Part shown: positions 25,393 to 33,125 of the stretch, in pieces
Position numbering within the stretch: position 1 is the first letter of the stretch
How the letters are laid out: each line of letters starts with the position of its first letter
NCBI GenBank assembly: GCA_028820655.1
Contig: JAPPIK010000048.1
Coordinates: forward strand, 40,959-104,958
DNA length: 64,000 nucleotides
Direction of reading: 5' to 3'
From: Candidatus Poribacteria bacterium
Lineage (GTDB): Bacteria > Poribacteria > WGA-4E > JAJDTR01
Made by a program: the position numbers and the translations under genes
The notes under the pieces: generated by a model
What the model was told of the DNA's origin: nothing
The model's database searches: none
Seen by the model: the letters and a program-made list of their open reading frames with translations, nothing else

Positions 25393-27306
25393 TTGAAACA
25401 AACCCAACCGCCAGGAATCTCGTTCCGGATAATTTTAATCGGAATGATCCTCATCCCGATTAACTGTTTCTGGTTAGTCCTCTCCCGCCAACCCTATCAA
25501 TACCAGTCGATTCCCACCATCATCTCCCCCTTCTTCAACGTCGTGTTCATCGTGTTCCTGTTAGCCCTGTTTAACCGCCCGATGAGGAAGTTTGCGCCGC
25601 GGCTGTCACTGACGCAGGGAGAGTTGATAACCATCTACATCATGCTGAGCCTGACCTCGGCGATCCAGTCCTTCCAGATGATGCAAACGCTGGTGCCGGT
25701 CATGGAATATCCCTTCCGAGTCGCCTCGCCGGAGAACGACTGGCAGAACCTATTTGCCCGATACATTCCGCCGTGGTTATCGGTGAGCGACAAAGGCGTG
25801 CTGCAAACCTACTTCCGGGGAGAATCCACGCTCTACGTCGAGCAACACATTCAACCCTGGCTCCTCCCCGCGATCTGCTGGTCGGCATTTGTCGTGATGT
25901 TGGTCTTGGTGATGGGCGCTATTGCCGTATTGTTCGAGCGGCCGTGGGTGGAAAACGAGAGGCTCTCTTACCCGATTATTCAACTCCCGCTTGAATTGAC
26001 GAATCCCAGAACGCCCATTCTGAAGAGCCGCCTGCTGTGGCTTGGATTCGGCATCTCCGGCGGAATAGCGTTGATTAACGGACTATCTTCACTCTACCCC
26101 GCTGTACCGAGGCTGCGAATCCACCCATACGAAAACGAACTGTCCAATCTCTTCACGACGAAGCCGTGGAGCGCCATCGGCAGTCTCCAACTCGGTGTAG
26201 TCTTTCCCGTCATCGGCTTGGGGTACTTCATGCCGTTGGATATGTCGTTCTCCTGCGCCTTCTTTTTCTTTCTGATGAAGGTGCAGCGGGTCATCGCCGA
26301 GATGCTGGGCGCGCGGCATGTTGCCTATACCGGCTATCTCGTTTCTCTCAATCAGCAGTCGTTCGGCGCCTTGGTCGGAATGGCGGTGATTGCAATCTGG
26401 GTGAATCGAAAATTCTTCCGCGCTATGTTCAGGCGTACCTCCGGAATTGATGACGGTGAGAAGGCGAATTACCGAAAAGCGGTATTGACCATCGTTCTGG
26501 GGATCGGGTTTATGACCCTGTTCCTCTGGAAAGCGGGAATGGCGATCTGGTTAAGCCTCGCATTCTTTCTGCTCTACTATCTGGTATCGCTCGGATTAAC
26601 CCGTTTTCGCGCCGAGATGGGGGTTCCCATGCACGATTTCCATTTCACGGGCCCCGATCAGATGCTGCCCGACGTTTTCGGAGCGCGCCGCATAGGCTAT
26701 CGGAATTTGACGGTGATGTCGATGTTGGGGTTTTTCAACTTCACCTACCGGGGACATCCGCAGCCGCATCAGATGGAGGGACTGGCGCTGCTTGACCGCG
26801 CCGGCGTGGGTAACGAGCGGATCTTCTTGGCTATGACAGCCGCTCTGGTTGTGGGGACACTCAGTCTGTTCTGGGTTTATCTGCACGTGGCTTATTCCTC
26901 CGGCGGCAGCTCGCTGCAACGGTTCGCCGATGTCATCTACACCCGGGTGGCGGACTGGATTGCCTATCCGTCCAAGAAAATCGAGGTTTCCGGCATACAG
27001 ACGATAGGCATCGGATTCGGCGCGTCGGTCTTTCTGATTGCCATGCGTCAGCGATTCCTGTGGTGGCGGCTGCACCCGGGCGGATATGCGATAGCGAACA
27101 GCCTCGACATCAACCACTTCTGGTTCTCGATGTTCATCGGATTCGCGATGAAGTGGTTGCTGATACGCTACGGCGGCGTTGGGCAGTACCGCCGCGCACG
27201 TCCGCTATTCCTCGGGCTTATTTTAGGGGAATTCATCGTCGGCAGCGTCTGGACGATTATCGGCGATATTATGCACCGGTTCATCTTCTTCGGCGGCACC
27301 ATGTAG
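25393..27306 (+). CDS. DUF6785/DUF6784 family polytopic membrane protein, second copy
   Basis: A paralogue of the 21630 gene, with the same blocks: MILIPINCFWLVLSRQPYQYQSIPTIISPFFNVVFIVFL, LSLTQGELITIYIMLSLTSAIQSFQMMQTLVPVMEYPFRVASPENDWQNLFARYIPPWLSV, RPWVENERLSYPIIQLPLEL, GLGYFMPLDMSFSCAFFFFL, GVPMHDFHFTGPDQMLPDV and LLIRYGGVGQYRRARPLFLGLILGEFIVGSVWTI. About a dozen membrane helices. The start is uncertain: TTG at 25393 gives a sensible N-terminus (637 residues), while an in-frame GTG at 25312 adds 27 residues from a repeat-like stretch. It is likely a transporter acting with the oxidoreductase before it. Confidence 0.78.
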   Translation: MKQTQPPGISFRIILIGMILIPINCFWLVLSRQPYQYQSIPTIISPFFNVVFIVFLLALFNRPMRKFAPRLSLTQGELITIYIMLSLTSAIQSFQMMQTLVPVMEYPFRVASPENDWQNLFARYIPPWLSVSDKGVLQTYFRGESTLYVEQHIQPWLLPAICWSAFVVMLVLVMGAIAVLFERPWVENERLSYPIIQLPLELTNPRTPILKSRLLWLGFGISGGIALINGLSSLYPAVPRLRIHPYENELSNLFTTKPWSAIGSLQLGVVFPVIGLGYFMPLDMSFSCAFFFFLMKVQRVIAEMLGARHVAYTGYLVSLNQQSFGALVGMAVIAIWVNRKFFRAMFRRTSGIDDGEKANYRKAVLTIVLGIGFMTLFLWKAGMAIWLSLAFFLLYYLVSLGLTRFRAEMGVPMHDFHFTGPDQMLPDVFGARRIGYRNLTVMSMLGFFNFTYRGHPQPHQMEGLALLDRAGVGNERIFLAMTAALVVGTLSLFWVYLHVAYSSGGSSLQRFADVIYTRVADWIAYPSKKIEVSGIQTIGIGFGASVFLIAMRQRFLWWRLHPGGYAIANSLDINHFWFSMFIGFAMKWLLIRYGGVGQYRRARPLFLGLILGEFIVGSVWTIIGDIMHRFIFFGGTM

Positions 27307-27625
27307 TAGGCATACTCCGTATGCCGTAACCCTTGCCGCAACTTCCCTCCTTCCACCCTTCCAATCTGACCTCGTTCCGACGCACCCGCGTCTAGTCGAT
27401 ACGTGCAGACGACTCTTACGCTCAAAGTAGTAAGAATACTCCGTATGCCGTAACCGTCGCCGAAACTTCCCTCCTCCCAATCTTCGCCCCTTTTCTTGCC
27501 TCGGGTTTGCACATCTTCCTTGACACGTTGAGTCGATATCGCTAGGATATTGGCTGAGGTGACCGCAGGAATCGATCGAATTAACAACGCGACTGAAAAG
27601 ATTGACCTGCCGGGGAGATGAATCC
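27307..27625. repeat. Intergenic direct repeats and palindrome
   Basis: Just after the membrane-protein gene lies the palindrome GGCATAC-TCC-GTATGCC (27309-27325), possibly a terminator. The block TACTCCGTATGCCGTAACC with trailing CGCAACTTCCCTCC (about 27312-27350) recurs, diverged, at about 27433-27472. No gene is evident. A ribosome-binding site (GGGGAGATG) for the LamG gene lies at the right end. Confidence 0.6.
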
Positions 27626-28485
27626 ATGAGAGTTACAAAAAACCTCGCCATAGGTGTCTGCATATTCTTTGTAGCCCCGGTGTTTCCGATAGAAGCATTT
27701 AATGAGAACCTGCTGCTCTATCTTTCTTTCGATAACGGTGACGGGAAGGTAGCGCGTGACTTGACCGGAAAAACGAAGGGCGGCGTTATCAACGGCGGCG
27801 CAAAGATTATCCAAGGATTTCGCGGCAAGGCGCTGGAACTGGACGGCGAGAGCGGGTACCTCGAGATTGAACTGGCTCCCGACATGATTGAGGCTGAGAG
27901 GAACTCCTTCACGGCAGAGCTATGGCTCAAAACCAAAGCCGTAGCTCCGGACATTGCGGTCGAACAACCGGTCAAACGACTACGCGGGTATCTCGTTTTC
28001 GGGGGGTATGGACCCGACGAACACTTTCACGGTCTTTGGTCTATGTTCCTGCAAAACGGGGGCGACCCTTCTACACTATGAACGTGAATTCGCACACAAG
28101 CGGCGGTCCGCAGGGCGTTGTCGCGGACAACACGTGTCACCTGAACGACGGGGAATGGCATCACATCGCCGCGGTACGCGACGAAGACGCCAAAGAGATT
28201 CGACTATACATCGACGGACGTCTGGTCGGTGCGGAGGGTGAACGCAACCGGAGCCTGAACAAAGCTGACGGCGGACGTAGACATATCTGGATCGGAATCC
28301 ATATACCGGATCACGCCGAGCAGACCGGCACCGGGTTCTTCCCCGGCACGGTGGACGAGGTACGCTTCTGGAATATAGCCATGACCCAAGAGGACGCGGC
28401 GCGATACATGACCCTCGCGGTGGATCCGTTGGAAAAACTGTCTTTGACCTGGGGCGAGATTAAAGCGGAGGGTGGAGGGTATTAG
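27626..28485 (+). pseudogene. LamG/concanavalin-like domain protein, frameshifted
   Basis: A secreted jellyroll (LamG/laminin-G-like) protein read in two frames. The first frame (from the ATG at 27626) has a signal peptide (LAIGVCIFFVAPVFPIEAF), then LLLYLSFDNGDGKVARDLTGKTKGG and FTAELWLKTKAV, and stops at 28081. The rest (MNVNSHTSGGPQGVVADN, LNDGEWHHIAAVRDEDAKEIRLYIDGRLVG, FFPGTVDEVRFWNIAMTQEDA) continues in another frame to 28485. Alignment with the intact paralogue at 28852 places the shift near 28060-28070, at CAAAACGGGGGCGACCC. One missing base in the G run would explain it. It could be a real mutation, a sequencing or assembly error, or (less likely) recoding. Confidence 0.8.
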
Positions 28486-28616
28486 GCCTCAAGAAGAATC
28501 GACGCCCCTAAATGCCCCGATATTCCTGCATCATAACCTTGGATATCTAGGAGACTGCTGTTTCGATGTGCAGGACACGTCCGCCAACTCCGCCAGATTT
28601 ACTCAAGTTTTGGGTA

Positions 28617-28730
28617 GGTGATCAAGCGACTGGATAAGGAGCGATCAACTGAGCGATTAGCGAAGGATCAAACGACTGAATAAGGAGTGCGATAGAAGTC
28701 CCATAGAGATCCCTTTCCAACCGCACCTAC
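28617..28730. repeat. Concatenated GATC-elements (three partial copies)
   Basis: Three modules in a row each begin GATCAA: GATCAAGCGACTGGATAAGG (28620), GATCAACTGAGCGATTAGCG (28643), and GATCAAACGACTGAATAAGG (28666). The last continues to AGTGCGATAGAAGTCCCATAGAGATCCC (about 28713). The first two are cut after about 23 nt, as if each were interrupted by the next. The rest of the 366-bp gap before the next gene shows no coding signal. Confidence 0.7.
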
Positions 28731-28851
28731 GTGACTGGAGCAATGACAATTGGTTCTACCAAAGACGTCTGACCGCTAAAGCACGAAGTCTGATTCGGGA
28801 AAGCGCCGAAAAAACATCTGTTAAATAAATACAGTAGTGGGCGAGAACAAA

Positions 28852-29736
28852 ATGCCGAGAAACACGCTGAATCCATTCATAGCCATGGCGACCGGCGCAC
28901 TCTTCATAGTGACCGTTCTGCCCATCAACGCTTTTGATGATAGCCTCCTGCTGTATCTGCCTTTTGACGAGAACACCGGCGGGATAGCCAGAGATCTCAC
29001 CGGCAAAACGGGCGGCGGGAAAATCATCGGCGGGACGAAAATCGTTCAGGGGAAACGGGGCAGGGCGTTGCAACTGGACGGCGAGACAGGTTATGTGGAG
29101 ATCGGTCTAACGCCCGAACTGATTGAGGCGGAACGAGACTCGTTCACTGCCGAACTGTGGCTGATGACCACGGCTAAGGCACCCAAAGTGCCAGAGGCTG
29201 TTGTTAGCGGTTTCCACGGGCATCTCATTTTCGGAGGGCACGGACCGGATGGACACAACAATGGTCACTGGTCGATGTTCTTCTTTTCGGACATTGGCGG
29301 GGATGACAAGTTTCGATTTGCCGCAGTCAACGTTTTCGTGGCTTCGGGCAACGGTACCCCCGGCGTCATATCGGAAAAGCCGAAACTCAACGACGGAGAA
29401 TGGCACCATATCGCAGGGGTGCGCGATGAAGATGCGAAAGAGCTTCGCTCCTACATTGATGGTGAGTTTGTCGGCAAGGCGGGCGACTTCTCGAGGGCGC
29501 TCAACAGCAAGCCGATTCAGGAAACCGCGAGAAGGGAATTATGGCTGGGTATTCACGCCGTCGGCGATGGCGGCAACCCGGGTAACGGGTTATTTCCCGC
29601 GAGATATGACGAAGTCCGCTTCTGGAATAGGGCAATGAGTCACGACGAAATTAAGGGGATAATGAGCCTCTCCGTCAGTCCGCAGGAGAAGCTGCCTCTG
29701 TCGTGGGGAGGCATCAAGACACGATGGGTAGATTGA
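28852..29736 (+). CDS. Secreted LamG/concanavalin-like domain protein
   Basis: A 294-residue intact paralogue of the preceding frameshifted gene. Signal peptide: NPFIAMATGALFIVTVLPINAFD. The jellyroll domain has LLLYLPFDENTGGIARDLTGKTGGG, RALQLDGETGYVEIG, SFTAELWLMTTA, LNDGEWHHIAGVRDEDAKELRSYIDGEFVGKAG, LWLGIHAVGD and ARYDEVRFWNRAMSHDEIKGIMSLSVSPQEKLPLSWGGIK, which is the standard LamG/GH43-accessory signature. Start at the ATG at 28852; an in-frame GTG at 28837 is an alternative. Probably carbohydrate-binding or surface-associated. The tandem pair suggests a recent duplication. No catalytic domain is present. Confidence 0.8.
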   Translation: MPRNTLNPFIAMATGALFIVTVLPINAFDDSLLLYLPFDENTGGIARDLTGKTGGGKIIGGTKIVQGKRGRALQLDGETGYVEIGLTPELIEAERDSFTAELWLMTTAKAPKVPEAVVSGFHGHLIFGGHGPDGHNNGHWSMFFFSDIGGDDKFRFAAVNVFVASGNGTPGVISEKPKLNDGEWHHIAGVRDEDAKELRSYIDGEFVGKAGDFSRALNSKPIQETARRELWLGIHAVGDGGNPGNGLFPARYDEVRFWNRAMSHDEIKGIMSLSVSPQEKLPLSWGGIKTRWVD

Positions 29737-30392
29737 ATCGCTGACGACTTTATTTTCAACGAATCCTCGCCGAAAGAGAGATTTGGTAATGAATGCAACT
29801 TCAGCCGCAGCTTGAGCCATCACCCTCCGCTGGCAACTACCACGTCAGTTCAGATTGATAACTATACAGACGTATAGTATAATTATTTCGAAATACTGGA
29901 TCCGCCAATCTCCGCACTCCGTAGGATCAAGCGACTGAATAAGGAGTGATCAACTGAGTGGATAGCGAAGGCGATAGTAATCCCATAGTAAATCCTGTGC
30001 AATATCAATAGAACGCCAATTTGCCCTGCGTCTGCACTCCAGCGGATCAAACGAGTGGATAGCGAGTGCGATAGTAAATCCTGTGCCATGTGGCTTGTCA
30101 TCTCTGCGGGATGCGATCAACTCAACGGGAGGATCTACCGACAACATATATCTGATGCGGCACGATAAAATCTTCAATTTACGACTTGTGCCCGGGACGA
30201 ATCCCTGATCGCGGCACAAATATTTTTTGTTGGCATCTTGTTAGCATTGCAATTCCTGAAAACTCGCTCCACCAAAGGAATCCTCCATTTCAGAGAATGC
30301 TAACACGCGGCTAAAAACGACGCTCCGTTAGCATTTCCTTTTAGATACTAAGCACATACGAAAAACCGCTGTTAAACCAAGGAGAATACTTT
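29737..30392. repeat. 656-bp repeat-rich intergenic region
   Basis: Contains a near-consensus promoter (29855-29883, listed separately). It also holds a double GATC-element (29932-30003) directly after the palindrome half CTCCGTAG and directly before TGCAATATCAATAGAAC. A further GATC-element (30045-30084) lies inside a CACTCCAGCG / TGCCATG palindrome. No open frame has a ribosome-binding site or recognisable product. An AAGGAG site for the DUF6807 gene lies near 30380. Confidence 0.65.
29855..29883 (+). promoter_or_regulatory. Sigma-70-type promoter with internal palindrome
   Basis: TTGATA, 17-nt spacer, TATAAT. The spacer holds the perfect inverted repeat ACTATAC-AGAC-GTATAGT, ending in the -10 region. 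The string CGTATAGTATAATT is repeated exactly at 63928-63941, in another near-consensus promoter. The next gene start (30393) is 510 nt away, so the transcript would cross the repeats, or serve an unrecognised RNA. Confidence 0.55.
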
Positions 30393-31238
30393 ATGTCTGT
30401 GGCTTCACGCTGGAACCTGCGTTCCGAGAACGATTGTCTGTTCGTCGATGACACATCTCTCGGGAAGGTGGTGTTGCAGCACAATGCCCGACCGGGCATG
30501 ATGCCTTATATCCATCCGCTGCGCACTGCGGACGGCAACATCTGCCTCACCGCGGACAGCCCGTGGCACCATCCGCACCAGCACGGTATTCAGTTGGCGT
30601 TCACCGATGTCAATGGCTGTGACTTTTGGCACTATCCGGGACAGCGTCCCAATCAGGTGGTCGGTCTGATTGAGCCGAGCACCCCGCGCATCTTGGAAAC
30701 GGATCCGCCGCGTTGGAGGATCGAGACAGTTTGGCATCATGCGGACGGCAGCCATGTGATTGCGGAACGGCAAGATTGGTCGCTGCGCGGCGACGGAGAT
30801 TTGCTCCTGCTAGACCTGGATTGGACGCTCCGCTCCGTTACTGATGTGTGCATCGAACAACACGAATACGGCGGCTTGTTCGTGCGTATGCCGCATCGAA
30901 GTGATTACGGTGCAGCCGTTCTCAACTCGTTCGGCATGGAGGATGACGACACCGAGCAGCAGGCGGCGGCGTGGGTGGACCTGTACATGCCCATAGAAAA
31001 GAGCGAAAGCGGCGCCGGAATCACCGTCTGTGATCATCCCGCTAACCCCGGACATCCGTCGAGATGGCGCGTAGACACGCAGCGGGGAATCAACCCTTCA
31101 CCCTGTATCCCGCAATCCATCGATCTACCCGCCGGGTCGGCGATGCGTCACTGCTACCGCATGATTCTCCGCGCCGGACCGCTCCCCGCCGAGGAAATCG
31201 AGGAGCTCTGGACAGCCTACGCCCAAAAGGATTTATAG
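30393..31238 (+). CDS. DUF6807 (PmoA-like) family protein, second copy
   Basis: A 281-residue paralogue of the 3241-4077 protein. Seen: VLQHNARPGMMPYIHPLRTADGNICLTADSPWHHPHQHGIQLAFTDVNGCDFWHYPG, with clustered His residues as in the family; WSLRGDGDLLLLDLDWTLRS; GGLFVRMPHRS; GITVCDHPANPGHPSRWRVD; and HCYRMILRAGPLP. No signal peptide. AAGGAG precedes the ATG. It lies between the LamG genes and the cytoplasmic-type sulfatases in the accessory block. Function is unknown; the conserved histidines suggest a metal site or sugar-epimerase-like fold, but that is inference. Confidence 0.78.
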   Translation: MSVASRWNLRSENDCLFVDDTSLGKVVLQHNARPGMMPYIHPLRTADGNICLTADSPWHHPHQHGIQLAFTDVNGCDFWHYPGQRPNQVVGLIEPSTPRILETDPPRWRIETVWHHADGSHVIAERQDWSLRGDGDLLLLDLDWTLRSVTDVCIEQHEYGGLFVRMPHRSDYGAAVLNSFGMEDDDTEQQAAAWVDLYMPIEKSESGAGITVCDHPANPGHPSRWRVDTQRGINPSPCIPQSIDLPAGSAMRHCYRMILRAGPLPAEEIEELWTAYAQKDL

Positions 31239-31452
31239 ACATTGCAACTAAACAAGTATACATCTTTGTAGGTAATGACATCTTTCTGAACCACAATCTG
31301 TTAGACTGTGGCATCGGCAGACTAACAGATTAAGCGACTGGTTAAGGAACACGATAGAGATCCCTCCCCGATTCCCGACAGGCCGCGATTCGGAGATCGT
31401 TCCTACAGGCGCACGCAAATACTCATAATCATCGCTACACACGGAAATTCCC
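31239..31452. repeat. Intergenic CTGTTAG palindrome and GATC-element
   Basis: A palindrome with arms CCACAATCT and AGACTGTGG around GTT lies at 31291-31311. A half-site GACTAACAGATT follows and runs directly into a GATC-element variant (AAGCGACTGGTTAAGG...ATAGAGATCCC, to about 31363). Then comes GCCGCGATTCGGAGATCGTTCCTAC (31382-31406), related to the fragment at 21501. No gene. Confidence 0.65.
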
Positions 31453-32901
31453 ATGGGTCGACCCAACATTCTGTTTGTTTTCTCCGACCAACAACGCTAC
31501 AGCGCACTCGGCTGCAACGGCAATCCCGTTGTTCGGACACCGGCAATAGACCGTCTCGCGTCAGAGGGGATGGTCTGCGACAACATGTTTTCCAACCATC
31601 CGCTGTGTTCACCGTATCGCGCGATTCTACTCACCGGGCGGTACGCCTGGCAAAACCTCGTCATCGATAACGAATATCGCCCGCGAACCGACATCCCGAC
31701 GTTGCCGGGCACGCTGCGTCAACAGGGCTACGGAACGGGGCATGTGGGCACGTTCCATCTGGGGGTAGGTCCCTATCCGGAGGAGGAACGTTACGGTCTG
31801 GATTATCTCGCTGCGCTCCACGACGGCTCCGGTTTCTTTGACCGCAGCTATTACGAAAATGAGTCGGGGCCGACGCTTTTTGAGGGTTGGGCGCCGGAGG
31901 TCGAGACGGATTTGGCGGTTCGATTTATGGAACGGCATTTGGACTCCCGTCCCGAAGATCCGTTCGCGCTGTTTGTGTCCTGGCGTCCGCCGCATTGGCC
32001 CTATGAGCAGTATCCGGAAGCGTGTTCGATATACGACCCTGCCGAGATGGATGTGCCCGGCAACGTGCCGGAACAGATGGTGGATTTCGCGCGAAAGGAG
32101 ATTGCCGACTATTACGGGTGCTGCACCGGGCTTGACGAACAGATGGCAAGGCTTATGGAGGCGCTGGAGCGCCTTGGCGTCAGTGACAATACCATTATTT
32201 GCTATACGTCCGACCACGGCGACCATCTCTCCAGCCACGGTTACGGCAAGCCGTTCGACCACTGGATGCACGAGTCGATGCGCGCTTCCAAAGCCACGCC
32301 GTACGAGGAGTCGATCCATGTACCCTTTGTCGTCCGTTGGGGCGGAGGCGTGCCCGCCGGAACGCGCAGGGACGCTTTTATGGGCGCGATCGACATCATG
32401 CCGACGTTGCTCGGAGCGTGCGGCGTGCCCCTGCCGGACGGGCTGCAAGGACGGGATGTGTCAAGCGTATGGCGGGGCGAGTCGGGCTCGATTGCGGAGG
32501 AATTGGTTCTCGGGAGGGGCGATTCGTGTAATGCGGAACTTGTACGAGAGGCATCGGAATCCGTCTATCTGCAGAACATGGCGCACGGATGGCCGGACCG
32601 GGATGGTTGGGTAGGGCGGTGGCGCGGGGTTCGCACTGAGCGCTGGACATATGCCCGGTGGTACGGGAATGAACGAGGGCCCTGGCTGTTCGACCGCGCC
32701 GAGGATCCCTTGGAGATGGTCAATCTCGCGGATGCAGCGGAGGCGCGGCCTGCTCTGGAGGAGATGGAGGCGCGGCTTCACCGCTGGATGGAGGTGACCC
32801 ACGATCCCTTTGAATATGGAAGGAGGGGACCTCGCGGGTTTCTTGACTTGGGGCAGGAGTTCGCAAACCCGGATAAATATCGCGTGTGGGGCGTAGCGTA
32901 A
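31453..32901 (+). CDS. Sulfatase family protein without signal peptide
   Basis: A 482-residue alkaline-phosphatase-superfamily sulfatase. RPNILFVFSDQQRYSALGCNGNPVVRTPAIDRLASEG carries the first metal ligands. NHPLCSPYRAILLTGRYAW contains CSPYR, matching the formylglycine CxPxR motif. Later features: GTGHVGTFHLGVG, DPFALFVSWRPPHWPYEQYPE, CTGLDEQMARLMEALERLGVSDNTIICYTSDHGDHLSSHG and FVVRWGGGVPAGTRRDAFMGAIDIMPTLLGACGV. It starts directly with the catalytic domain, so it is cytoplasmic by sequence, unlike the Tat-exported sulfatase upstream. Substrate is unknown (sulfated sugars or choline sulfate are possibilities). Followed by another cytoplasmic-type sulfatase. Confidence 0.88.
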   Translation: MGRPNILFVFSDQQRYSALGCNGNPVVRTPAIDRLASEGMVCDNMFSNHPLCSPYRAILLTGRYAWQNLVIDNEYRPRTDIPTLPGTLRQQGYGTGHVGTFHLGVGPYPEEERYGLDYLAALHDGSGFFDRSYYENESGPTLFEGWAPEVETDLAVRFMERHLDSRPEDPFALFVSWRPPHWPYEQYPEACSIYDPAEMDVPGNVPEQMVDFARKEIADYYGCCTGLDEQMARLMEALERLGVSDNTIICYTSDHGDHLSSHGYGKPFDHWMHESMRASKATPYEESIHVPFVVRWGGGVPAGTRRDAFMGAIDIMPTLLGACGVPLPDGLQGRDVSSVWRGESGSIAEELVLGRGDSCNAELVREASESVYLQNMAHGWPDRDGWVGRWRGVRTERWTYARWYGNERGPWLFDRAEDPLEMVNLADAAEARPALEEMEARLHRWMEVTHDPFEYGRRGPRGFLDLGQEFANPDKYRVWGVA

Positions 32902-32914
32902 TGCCAGAGTAATA

Positions 32915-32931
32915 GGCACGCGCCGCGTGCC
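32915..32931. repeat. Hairpin after the sulfatase gene
   Basis: Perfect 8-bp arms GGCACGCG / CGCGTGCC around a single C, 14 nt beyond the stop codon at 32901. It is GC-rich but not followed by a T run, so termination is uncertain. Confidence 0.55.
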
Positions 32932-33062
32932 GTCCGTTCGCATTTGCAATCAATCTCCAATTCAAACAATAGACGCCCAAACCGCTAGCCCTTTATCGTG
33001 CCAATCATTCAAATCAAATGAATCAGAGTTCAGACAATGTAAGCTGCCAACAACGCTCGTCA

Positions 33063-33107
33063 CCTACGACATCAACTTTGTCGTAGGGAGCGCACTGCGC
33101 ACCCTAC
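33063..33107 (+). promoter_or_regulatory. Two overlapping, mutually exclusive hairpins upstream of a sulfatase
   Basis: CCTACGAC (33063-33070) pairs with GTCGTAGG (33080-33087). GTAGGG-A-GCGC (33083-33093) pairs with GCGC-A-CCCTAC (33097-33107). They share bases 33083-33087, so only one can form. The sulfatase start follows at 33126. It could be a leader switch, or just a dispersed TAGGGTGCGC-type repeat. Confidence 0.35.
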
Positions 33108-33125
33108 AACGTCATGGAATGGGTT

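Noticed and set aside
28040-28090. Programmed -1 frameshift in the LamG gene
   Set aside because: Only five G are present, no full slippery heptamer or obvious downstream stimulator, and the paralogue does without it.
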